DNA of 64,000 nt from Sarcocystis neurona (lineage: Eukaryota > Apicomplexa > Conoidasida > Eucoccidiorida > Sarcocystidae), in contig KL647295.1 in the NCBI GenBank assembly GCA_000727475.1, forward strand, positions 360,839-424,838, in the 5' to 3' direction. This document shows positions 20,768-30,400 of the stretch, piece after piece. How positions within the stretch are numbered: the stretch's first letter is position 1; each line of letters starts with the position of its first letter. The notes below the pieces were generated by a model that did no database searches, had not been told where the DNA came from, and saw only the letters and a list, made by a program, of their open reading frames with translations. A program made the translations under genes and the position numbers.

Positions 20768-23700
20768 CAGGTACATACGTGTACACACGTGTGACGTGTA
20801 TACATATATATATATATATATATGCATGGGTATGTGTACGGCGATTCGCTGTCTCGAGGAGACCGGCGGCCCCAGGTGGTTAGCACAAGCAGCACCGCAG
20901 CAGCGCCGCAGGTGAGCGAGACGGATGTACGCGTTACCGTCGGCAGCAGCAACCCAGCAGCAGCAATGCCAGGAAAAGGGCAACAGCAGCCGCAGCAGTG
21001 ACGCAGCAAGAGCAGGAGCAGCAGCAGCACCAGCAGACGACATCTCACAGCAGAAGACGGTGGAGCACAAATGTCGCAGGGTGCAGCACAGCCCCGCAGC
21101 TTGGCAACCTGAGGCGGCAGCACCTGCTGGATTCTGCAGCAGCTCTCTTGGCAGTCTACCCAGCACTGCAGAGCAGAAAACCAGCAGCACTGGCGAAAGC
21201 CCCGAAGCAGCGCTGTGCCCAAGTTCGTGGTCTGCAGCCGCAGGAACAACCCCACACGCATCTGTAGCAGCAGCAGCGGCATGCCGAGGCACGCGCAGAG
21301 AGGAAGAGGGGATGGAGACGGAGACGGATCCCTCACGCGAAGAGAAGCTTACGGCTGTCTCGAGTATTGACCGTGCGCTGGCGACAGCAGCAGCAGCAGC
21401 ACGCATCTGATCCTGGCGCTGTCGTTTCGACAGCCGCAGCTGCTGCATGTTTTCCAGCAGCAGCTGCACTTCATCTTCTGGTGCAGCAGTCCGACTGCGG
21501 CTGCAATCGCCGGTGCTTCCGCTGCCGTTGCAGCCCCAGTCGCGTTGCAGAAGCTGCTGCTGCTGCTGTTGGTCTGCGTCTTCCCTCTCCTCCTCTTCCG
21601 GCGCGGCCGCAGGAAACGCTGTCGAAGAGCGTTGCAGCAGAACCCACCCAGAGCTGATGTAATTAACCTCGCTGCTGCAGCTGCTGCTGCTCGGGCTACC
21701 ACCGGTGCCGCTATTGTTTGCGCTGCTGCCTTCCCTGGCTGCGTCGCTTCTGCGACTCACTGCCCTGCTGCCGTCGCTGCTGCCCGCGGTTCTGCTGCCG
21801 TCGCTGCTGCTGCTGTTGTTGCGCGTGCTTCCTCTGCTGCTCACGCTAGCCTCCTTGCTGTTGCTGGCCTTCTTCTTGCTGCTGTTGTTGCTCGACGCTT
21901 CAACAGCAGCTGGAGAGCAAAAACCCAAACCCGCGGCATCTCCCCCCTGCACGCGCATGCAACTGTTGCTCTTCACCACTGATGCTGCTTCTTCTCTTCG
22001 ATCGCCTTTCTTCGGCTGCCGATCTTCTTCGTTGACCGACGGTGCCCCTGCTGCTGACCAGTCCTTGGCTTTTGCTGCTGCTGTCAAACATGTTGGTTCA
22101 AATTCCTGTGGCTCCAGAGCAGCAGGTACGACGGCTGCCGTCTTTCTTGCTGCTGCCTGTGTTCCTATTCCTGCTGCTGCTGTCCCTGCTGCCCCTGTTC
22201 GTCCTCCTCCTCCTGCTTGCGCTTCTGGTTCTGCTCCTGTTGCTGCTTCAGCTCCTGGTCCCACTGCCCGCGGTGCTGCTGCGAGTGGTGTTGCTGGACT
22301 CACCTCTGCCGTTCCTGCTGCTGCGTCTTCTGCTAAGCTTGCTACTGCTGTCCCTGTTTCCGCGTCTGCTGCCGCTCCTGTAGCTGCTGTTGGTGCTGAC
22401 GTGGGTCCCCGCGAGTCGCTGTTGTCTGAATAAGAGGACGTGGCGTCCCTGCTAAAGCGACTGCCGCTGCGGCGCACAGCAGCAACGAGCTGCTGCCGCT
22501 GCTGCAGCAGCCGCTGCTCCCGCTGCAGCAGCTGCTGCTGTTCTTGTGTCTGCTCATCGATCTGTTGCAGCAACACCATCAGGCCACGCATGCGCAGGTG
22601 GATGGTCAGCAGCTGCGGCAGTGCATGTGGGTCGACTGCTGTTCCAGCAGTAGCAGCATTCTCCTTTTTCAATACTCCCTTCTGCTCTCTCAGCTGCTGC
22701 TCTTTCTCCTGCACCGCCATCTCCAGCGCGGGCTGCTGCTGCTGGTGCTGTTGCTTCAGAGCAACGGCTTCGACAGCCACTGCGTCCGCATAGTCTTGCG
22801 CCTCTTCGCTGACCTGCTGCAGTTGCTGCTGGCCCTGCTGGTGCTGCGACCGCGTCATCCCCTCTTCTGCCGCTTCTAAAGCAGCACCGCATCCAGGCGA
22901 CAGAAGAGAAACGCAGTCGCGGTACTTGCCTTCTGCTGCTGCTGCTGTGGTTGATCGTGCTGCTGCTCGTCCTGCCTCTGCTGCAGGTCCTGATGCGCCC
23001 GCTGCTGCTGATGCTTCCGGTTCTGCCACGGCGGTTGATGAACCGGCTGTTGCTGCCGTCTCTGCTGAGGCAAAAAACGCTTCGCACCCTGAAAGGGCGT
23101 CAATATTTGCTGGTGGCCCTTCCTGAATCGTAAACGTTTCTCCTTTTGCTCGTACGCCTGCTGCTCCTGCTCCTGCTGGTGCTTCGGCTGCTTCTATTGC
23201 TGCTGCTGCAGCGTCTGCTGCTGCAGTTGCTGCTGCGTGTCGTAACTGTTGCAGCAGCCGAGGCTGCTGCCACCAACGTGGCAGATACAACAACACGAGA
23301 GCAGCCAGTCGCTGCACCGCGACGCTGCTGCTCTGCTGCAGCAGTTGCAGCAGCGGCAGGAGCAGATCTCCTTCCATAACCAAACGCACCGCCGTTGCTG
23401 CTACCGGGCCGAGCTGTTGCAGCTGCACTAGCGATTGGCCCTCCTCACTCCGTCCTTCACATTTCTGCCACTGCTGCTGTTGCTGCTGCAGCTCGTAGCG
23501 CAGCTCTGTTGTCACACGCGCGAGACGTAGGCGACAAACAGCAGCACGTGAGGAAGACGGCATCGGCAACCGAATGGCAGCAACTGACGAGGCTGCTTTG
23601 CTGCAGCAGCAACAGCAGCAGTTGCTGTTGTGCAGCTGTTCTCTGCTGCTGTCGCTGCTGTCGTCGAACGCTATCTTGCCTCTTGGTGTGAGGGTGCAAC

Positions 23701-24538
23701 AGTCGTATGTTCGCGCAGCAGCAGCATCAGCAGAAATAACAGCAGCAGCGTTAGCAGCAGCAGCAGCTCCATCACGACAGGGAGACGGACTGTCCTGCAC
23801 ATAGCACCACCACCGCCTGCGGCTGTTGCTCTTCCAGTGTACTGTTTTCTCTGTCGCCGCTGCCCTTCCTCTTTCCCCTGCTTCACCTGCTGCTTCTTCA
23901 GCTGCTGCAGCAGCTGCGGCATCATCGGCTGGCGACCGACGTGCACGCCTCTGCGGGCGTCCGCTGCTACGCTTCTGAGCTTCTTCCTCGTGCCGCGTGC
24001 AACGGAGATTGTTAACGCTGGAAGTGACCAGCACCGCCACCAGCCAGCAAACGCAGAACGCCACTTCTAGATCCCACGACACGCTCTCTCTGCCCTTTGG
24101 TTCCTCCTCTATCTGCTGCCGCTGTTGCTGCTGCTGCTGTTCCTGCTTCTGCTGCTGTTGCTGCTTCTGCTGCTGTTGCTGCTTCTGCTGCTGTTGCTGC
24201 TTCTGCTGCTGTTGCTGCTTCTGCCGCTGTTGCTGCTTCTGCCGCTGTTGCTGTGTCTGTGTCTGCTCCTGTGGCAGGCATTTCGGTTGGGGGCCGTGGT
24301 ACTGCTGCTGCTGCTGGTGTGGCTGCCGTTCCTTCTGGTGCCTCACCTGCGGCAGCTCACGCTGTTGCTGTGGACGTTGCCGCTGTTGATGCTGCTGCAG
24401 CTGAAGCTGCGACAGCAAATCGGCAAAGAGGGAAGCAGGAGCAGCTGCAGGGAGCCGCAGCAGCGCAGCCAACCGTGGAGCGAGCGGCGCCTGCAGCAAC
24501 TGCAGCAGCAGATGCAGATCCAGTCCTCTGCTGGGCAA
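20675..24538 (-). CDS. Large repeat-rich protein with armadillo-like segment (main exon)
   Basis: The frame is open from an acceptor (GTGTTGCTGCAG before 24538, phase 0) down to 20675. Coding-like sequence runs to roughly 20.83 kb, and the last stretch reads a TA array as Tyr-Ile, so the true end is earlier or spliced. In order it holds an amphipathic helical stretch, a (KQQQQQ) array, an acidic linker and a hydrophobic segment (AFCVCWLVAVLVTSSVNNL). An armadillo/HEAT-like helix pair follows around 23.35 kb (GDLLLPLLQLLQQSSS, then VAVQRLAALVLLYL). A Gln-rich coiled stretch (MVLLQQIDEQTQEQQQL), a long Ala/Ser/Gly-rich region and a conserved-looking segment (VQLLLENMQQLRLSKRQRQD) come after. 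The armadillo reading rests on one repeat-like motif. The minus strand is chosen because these non-repeat residues occur only in this frame. Confidence 0.5.
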   Translation of the reverse strand: MPSRGLDLHLLLQLLQAPLAPRLAALLRLPAAAPASLFADLLSQLQLQQHQQRQRPQQQRELPQVRHQKERQPHQQQQQYHGPQPKCLPQEQTQTQQQRQKQQQRQKQQQQQKQQQQQKQQQQQKQQQQQKQEQQQQQQRQQIEEEPKGRESVSWDLEVAFCVCWLVAVLVTSSVNNLRCTRHEEEAQKRSSGRPQRRARRSPADDAAAAAAAEEAAGEAGERGRAAATEKTVHWKSNSRRRWWCYVQDSPSPCRDGAAAAANAAAVISADAAAARTYDCCTLTPRGKIAFDDSSDSSREQLHNSNCCCCCCSKAASSVAAIRLPMPSSSRAAVCRLRLARVTTELRYELQQQQQQWQKCEGRSEEGQSLVQLQQLGPVAATAVRLVMEGDLLLPLLQLLQQSSSVAVQRLAALVLLYLPRWWQQPRLLQQLRHAAATAAADAAAAAIEAAEAPAGAGAAGVRAKGETFTIQEGPPANIDALSGCEAFFASAETAATAGSSTAVAEPEASAAAGASGPAAEAGRAAARSTTAAAAEGKYRDCVSLLSPGCGAALEAAEEGMTRSQHQQGQQQLQQVSEEAQDYADAVAVEAVALKQQHQQQQPALEMAVQEKEQQLREQKGVLKKENAATAGTAVDPHALPQLLTIHLRMRGLMVLLQQIDEQTQEQQQLLQREQRLLQQRQQLVAAVRRSGSRFSRDATSSYSDNSDSRGPTSAPTAATGAAADAETGTAVASLAEDAAAGTAEVSPATPLAAAPRAVGPGAEAATGAEPEAQAGGGGRTGAAGTAAAGIGTQAAARKTAAVVPAALEPQEFEPTCLTAAAKAKDWSAAGAPSVNEEDRQPKKGDRREEAASVVKSNSCMRVQGGDAAGLGFCSPAAVEASSNNSSKKKASNSKEASVSSRGSTRNNSSSSDGSRTAGSSDGSRAVSRRSDAAREGSSANNSGTGGSPSSSSCSSEVNYISSGWVLLQRSSTAFPAAAPEEEEREDADQQQQQQLLQRDWGCNGSGSTGDCSRSRTAAPEDEVQLLLENMQQLRLSKRQRQDQMRAAAAAVASARSILETAVSFSSREGSVSVSIPSSSLRVPRHAAAAATDACGVVPAAADHELGHSAASGLSPVLLVFCSAVLGRLPRELLQNPAGAAASGCQAAGLCCTLRHLCSTVFCCEMSSAGAAAAPALAASLLRLLLPFSWHCCCWVAAADGNAYIRLAHLRRCCGAACANHLGPPVSSRQRIAVHIPMHIYIYIYVYTSHVCTRMYLLLRHTYIYLLLHHTCVYLPLRHICLFAAAS
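24146..24253. repeat. 18-bp minisatellite encoding KQQQQQ
   Basis: Six tandem 18-base units (24146, 24164, 24182, 24200, 24218 and 24236) read CTTCTGCTGCTGTTGCTG on the plus strand. The last two have a C for T at the eighth base. On the minus strand, in the frame of the armadillo-type gene, each unit encodes the hexapeptide KQQQQQ or KQQQRQ, so the period preserves the frame. Confidence 0.9.
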
Positions 24539-25411
24539 CTGCAGCAACACCAACACACCAGCAGCAGCAGCATACTCAACGCAGCAGCAACATCAGTACC
24601 ACCACCTCCAGCTCTACCCGCGGCTGCTACAGCAACAGCAGATGCACGCGAAGAGAAACGCATTCACATGCCTCAGCAACAGCAGCCACTCGCGCCCGCT
24701 CACTCCGCAGCAGCAGCAGCGGCGGCTGAAAAAAACCACCAGCACCGGCAGAATCACCATGGAGAGCACCTGCAGCAGCAACAGCAGCAGCAACGCCACG
24801 GGCACTCTGCACGGCTACAGGAAAGCCGGCAGCAGCAGCTGCGGGACTGTCTCAGCCGCAGCAGAAGCTATCGCTACAGCAGCAGGACGCAGTTATCTCG
24901 CCACCGTAAGAGCAGACGCAGCGACGCTGACGCAAACGGACGGCGCCATCAGCAGCAGCAGCGTCTCCCTTGCACCAATATCAAAGAGCGGCAGCAACAG
25001 CTGGCAACAGCAGTAGCAGCAGTCAGAAGCAGTACCAAGAGCAACAGCAGCACGAGGAGCAACAACAGAAAGCTACTGCAATAGTAAACGCGCAAGCGAC
25101 AGCGGCAGTAGCAGCAGCGACAGCAGCAGCAGGAAGGTAGGCACGACGTAAATCCGTGACAGCGGCAGCAGCAGCAACAGCAGCAGCACGACCGCCCAGC
25201 AGTAGCCGCAGCACCAACAGCAACGGCAGTAGCACCAACGAGAGCACCGGCTGCAGCAGCAACTGCCGCAGCCGGTGACAAGTTGCGGACGTACATGGGC
25301 GTGTTGCGGATGCTGAAGTCCGCTGATGACAAGCAACAGCGGCAGAGCTCCGACAGCTTCTGCTGCCTGCTGCACGCGCGCATTTTCTTCTGCTGCTGCT
25401 GTGTCTCTCAC

Positions 25412-26233
25412 TTCCGCAGGATTGGCCGCAGCAATCCTGCCAGTATCCAACAGGCACTCTCTACCCGTTGCCACTCCGCTGGCTGCTGGTGCTGATGATT
25501 GTGTCGCGCTTGGTGTTGTCACGGCGGCCAGCTGCGTTAGTTTCGTATCTCCTGCTGCACTCGCCTCGTTGGACATTGCTGTTGCTGCTGCTTCTTGTGC
25601 AGCTGCGAGAGCAGGTGCAACAGCGACAGGTGCTGCAGCAGCAGCAGACGCTGCTGCTGCTCCTCCTTCTCCCTCTATCCCGACCAGTTGTCTGGCCTCT
25701 GCTGCTCGAGGACCCTCTGCTGCAGCAGCGGCGGGTACAACTGCTGTTAAGCCTGTAGCTGCTGTTTTCTCTGCCTCTGCTGCTGCTGCTGTCCCTCTTC
25801 CTCCTCCTCCTGTGGGCGGCTCTGCTGCTGCGATGTCGTTTCTTGTCGCGTCGCTGCTTGATTTTGGTAGGTCCGCCGGGCCTGCAGCAACCCAGCCCGG
25901 AGGCGAGGCAGGAAGAACAACACCGTCGCGCAGGAAACCAGAAGAAGACTGCGCGACCCACGTACTCTGCGATTCACCAAGCTGCTGGTGTGGGTGGTCC
26001 TGCTGCTGCTGCTGCTTCTGTCCCTGCTGCCTCTGTGGCTCCTGTGGCTGGCGGTTCTCCGGCTGGGGCTGCCTCTGCCTCTGCTGCTTCTGCGCGTACG
26101 ACCGATGGAAGCAGCCAGACTGCAGCAGCGCAGCCAGCAGCAGGCAGCAGACGACTCTCGCCGAACTGCTGTACCGCGAGCGATAGAGAAGAGAAAGAAT
26201 CTCGAGGCCGGCTGAGCGCGGCGCAGACAAATA
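25412..26233 (-). CDS. Candidate upstream exon of the armadillo-type gene
   Basis: This is a 274-codon exon between an acceptor (GACTTCCTGCTGCAG before 26233) and a donor (CCTGCGGAA/GTGAGA). Both are phase 0, so it joins in frame to the exon starting at 24538 by removing 873 nt. It begins with helical, hydrophobic sequence (GLEILSLLYRSRYSSSARVV, then CCLLLAALLQSGCF), which could be a membrane or signal-anchor segment. A Gln/Pro-rich run, a conventional stretch (STWVAQSSSGFLRDGVVLPA) and Ala runs follow. The frame remains open beyond the proposed donor to 25073, so the 3' boundary is uncertain. The start codon is not found; it must lie in another exon or the exon is mis-framed. Confidence 0.35.
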
Positions 26234-27463
26234 CTGCAGCAGGAAGTCACGCAGAAAACCGTGCCCGAGACAGAAACACACACACCCACACGTGACGGAG
26301 ACGAAGTACCAAGAAAGTCAAAGCAGCAAATATAAAAGGAGTGGAAGCCAAAGGAAAGGCAGACACAAGGCTGAGGCGAAGAGAAGGACGGCAAAGGAAA
26401 TGCTGCCAACGAGAGAAGGAAGAAGCGGCAGCAAAACCGACAGGTGCACCGCAGGAGAAAATCTGCATTGAGTGATATGTTCGTATATTTCCAGAAGTCA
26501 ACCGAAATGACTGAAGGACGCAGACGGGCGCCCAGGAGGACGAGCCCGAGGCAGAGAAGAAAACGAAGAGGGCAGGGACGGGGAGGAGAAAACGAAGCGG
26601 AAAAGAACGAACCAAAAAGAAGAAGACCAAACGCATGCAGAAAACAACAGGACTCAAATGGCCCAAAACAGAAGCAGGAAGAAAAGGGAGAAGACACACA
26701 AAGAAGCTGCGCAGAAGCGGACTTAGAAGTGTACGCATGCAGTCTCTGCCGCATATTTACACACACACAGACAGCAAGACAAAAGGAAGAAAAAAGACAC
26801 GTACATACGTATTTATATATATATATATATATATATATGCGAATCGTGTGTATACAGACTTGGTAGACCCCTCTCTACATCTGTATAAGCGTGTGCGCAT
26901 ATATATATATATATGTATATATATGTAGATATATATGTACTATTATACGTATGAGTACCTGTAATCATCCAGATACATACATGTATATATATATACCTCT
27001 CTATTTATGTATGCATATATATGCCTAAACACAGATGTATATGTATATATTCAGATATATATATTCACCTCTTTCCACATATAATAATCTGCGTATACGT
27101 ATATCAATATATATATATATACATATGTGTATAGACATTTATATGCATACCTCCCTCACTCTATGTACGTACATATATGTGTGTATATGTATACATATAT
27201 TATATAGAGAAAGATCCATATGTGTGCATATTTATATTGAAGTATATGTTTTCACATACGTACATACACATGTTCTTATACGTGGAAGGAGCTAATTTTA
27301 TATATATATATATATGTATATATATATGTATATAGGTCTATGAGTATACCTAAGGAGAAACGGATACATATATATATATATATACATGTACGTCTACAAC
27401 TCCGCCGGTCCCAGTGAGCACCCGTTTGTGCGTATGTGTACAAGCTGGATATGTGGAGAGTAT
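26234..27463. other. Intergenic: purine-rich stretch and TA-repeat block
   Basis: 26290-26770 is strongly purine-rich on the plus strand (AAG/GAA/GGA), hence pyrimidine-rich on the minus strand where the flanking genes lie. 26800-27400 is almost entirely TA/GTATAC repeat with long arrays at 26814-26838 and 27300-27315. No gene is supported. The block separates the stop of the PX gene from the next minus-strand gene. Confidence 0.6.
26814..26838. repeat. TA microsatellite
   Basis: Uninterrupted TA run of about 12 units at the edge of a 600-base TA-rich block. Confidence 0.95.
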
Positions 27464-30400
27464 TTAGGTGTTCACGTCGAAGTATCTCACTAGCTGAATT
27501 TCCTCAACAGACGGGACAGCAGTCCACAGCAGCAAAGCGACAAACGTGTGAAGTTTCTGCTTTAGCCGCTGGCGCAGCGTTGCCGCTGCTGCTTGTCTTC
27601 TGCAGGTGCTGCAGCAGCAACGGCCACCGCTGCAGCAGCAGTCTTCTCCGCCGCTCGGTGCAACGCCCCCTCCTTCCCCTGCATCGCCTCTCCTGCGACT
27701 GCTGCTGCTGTTGCTGCTGCCGTTGCTCCTGCTGTTGTTGCTGCTGTCGCTAATGCTGCTGCTAATGCTGCGGCTGCTGTTGTTGCTGCTGCCATTGGGC
27801 ATGCATGGCTGGTGTGCCGCCGAGCCGCCGCTCCCTTGGCTGCGCGCGCGTGCTCTCTGCTGTGGCGGCTGCTGCTGCTCTTGAAGCCCCGTCTGCAACG
27901 TTCCGGCCACGCGCTCAGCTGCTGCTGCTGCTGCTCCTGCTTCTGGTGCCGCTTCCCCTGCTGCTAGCGCTGTTGCTGCTACTATTCCGCGTGCCGCAGC
28001 GACAGACCGCCGGAAGTTCGGTGCTGCTTCTGCTGCTCTCCTCGTTACGTACGCATCACCAAACCGGCACAGCGTTGCTGTTGCTCCAGCTCCTACTTCT
28101 TCTTCTGCAGCAGACAGCGGCTGCGTTCTTCCCTGCGAGTCGCGCCGCTTCCCGTGAGCTGAGCGTGCTGTTCTCCTCGTCCGTTCCGCTGCCGCAGCGG
28201 CTGCTCCTCCTGCTGCTCTGCGGCTGCTGCAGCTCCAACAGCCGCAGCAGCACAGAGGCGCCATCACCAGAAGCATGCGCCGTGTCGCTTTCCGCTGCAG
28301 CGTCTCCCACGCTCTGCGCTTCCGTAAAGCAGCAGCAGCAAGCGCAGCATCTGGCGAAGCTGAGGCAGCCCCAGCAGCAGTGGCCGGGGTGGCGTGTGTT
28401 TGTGGAGCAGCTACACCATTTGCTGTCACACGGGCAGGAGCTGCTCGAACACAGCAGATAGTTTCGGGCGCACTCTTCTCGCTTCCCTTTACCTCATCTC
28501 TATCTTCTCCTGCAGCGCACGCATACGTCTGCTGCTGCTGCTGCGATATCTCGTTTGCAGCGCGAGACAGCAACAAAGCGCTCGGCCGCCAGCACCCGCC
28601 CAGATCCTCCTCCTCTTCCTCTTCCTCCTCCTCTTCATCGTAATTGTTGCTGCTCGTGCTGCTGCTGCTTCTTCTCCTTCTGCAGAGTTCGGCTTCTGTG
28701 TGCTGCTGCTGCTGCACCGTTGCCCCCTGCATTCGCCAGGCCTCTCCGCTGCTGCTGCTGCTGCTCGCATACCAGCTGCTCGTCGCAGACCAGCTGCTAC
28801 CGTCGCTGTTATCTATTTCGCTGCCACAAGGAGCAGCAGCAGGCAGCTGCGCAGGAGACGGCGCATAGCCGGCAGCCGCACGACGCGAAGCACCAGCAAA
28901 ACAAGGAAACGCAGCATCGGGGACAGGAGAAGAAGCTTCAGCAGGAAGAGGTGGATGAAAAGAAGCTGCAGCACGAGCAGCACGCAGATGCTGTAGGAGC
29001 AGCAGCCGCCTCAGACGCAGCATGCCGCCACGTGCCTTTATAAAGCGAAGGAACTCGGCAGGCGCTGCCGCAGTGAGCAGCAAAGAGAGCGTTGTGCAGC
29101 GCTCGATAACGAGCAGCAGCGCATCTAGATCTGCTGCCTCGCAGCACATGCTGCAGCACCGGCAGCCGCTATGTACGTCATTCCCCGCTGCTCTCTCTCT
29201 GCTGCCTGCACCTGCCGCTGCTGCTTCTCCTCCTCTTCGTTGGCAAATGCTCCTGCTGCTGTCAGACAAGGCATCGCCCGAACTGCATAACCCTCTTCCC
29301 TCCCCCTCCTGCTGCTGCCTCTCCTGCTGCTCTTCCTGCTGCCGCTGCTGCCTCTGCCGTTGCTCTCCCTCCTGCTGCTGCAGGCGCGCAAGGTAATCCA
29401 CGGTGTTTCTTCTTCTCTCTTCTCCTCCTCCTCCTGTCGTCTGGAGGTGACGAAGGTGTCCGCCGGCTGCTGGCCTGAGGGGCGCCGCTGCTGGCGGAGC
29501 AGCAGCAGACCCGGCAGCAGGTCCCGAAACAGCGGCAGCAGCAGCAAAATTCGGCGTCTGAGGGCCCAGCTGGAGTGCAGGAGCGGCACTGGCACGTGAC
29601 GGGCCAGTCTTGTTTTCCTTCTCCAGTTGCTGCTGCCGCCTACGCAGCGCTGCAGAATTTTCCCGAATACATGTAGAAGCAGCGGCAGCAGCAGGAGTCT
29701 CGTCCCACCCAACAGCGACGCCTCTTGAAGCGCTGCTGCCATCTGCTTCACCGTGACGGCCGCCGCTTCTCCTACGGCTGCAGCACCCGCTGCTGCTGCT
29801 GTCCTTCAACCTGCCGCTGCTGCCGAAGTTCGTGCCACTGTATGCGCTGCTGCAAGTGTCGCTGCTCGTGCGGGTGCTGCTACGGGTGGTATGCTTGCTG
29901 GCGCCGCAACGGCAACAGCAGCAGCTGCACCGTACGCCTTCGTAAGCTGCGCTTTGTGTGGCTATCCAGATGTGACTTCGGCGTGGAGCAGCAGCAGCAA
30001 CGACAGCAGCAGCAGCAGCTTCCAGGAGCGTCAGAAGCCGTTCCAGTGTATCAGCGCGGCGCAGCAGCAGCAGCACCTGCTGCTTTACAGGGGCCTCACG
30101 CAGCACCAGCAACTGCAGCAGCAGCAGCACCTGTGCGTGCACCTGCGGAGGAGCAGAAGCTTCTCCGAGAAGCGCAAGCAGCCGCAGCACCACCAGGGGA
30201 TGCTCCAGACGCCAAACACTTGCTGCTGCTTCCTTCTCTTCTGCCGCAACAGCAGCAGCACCAGACCGCAGAGCGGACGCAGCAACAGAAGCAGCACCAA
30301 CAGTTGTAGCAGGTAAAGCACGACGCGTACCGGCACAAAGCGGGTGAAGCGAGGAAGCCGCTGTCTCAGGAGAGCAAGCAAAAGCAAAGGGAAGCGCACT

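Noticed and set aside
22091..22110. GGTTCAAATTCC, a near-perfect tRNA B-box
   Set aside because: There is no matching acceptor stem, A-box or anticodon arm upstream, and the bases fall inside the minus-strand armadillo-type reading frame.
24125..25084. 319-codon plus-strand open frame rich in Gln/Ser/Arg
   Set aside because: Its first third is an uninterrupted Leu run that reads the KQQQQQ array backwards. The rest lies largely in a predicted intron of the minus gene. It has no ATG and no domain.
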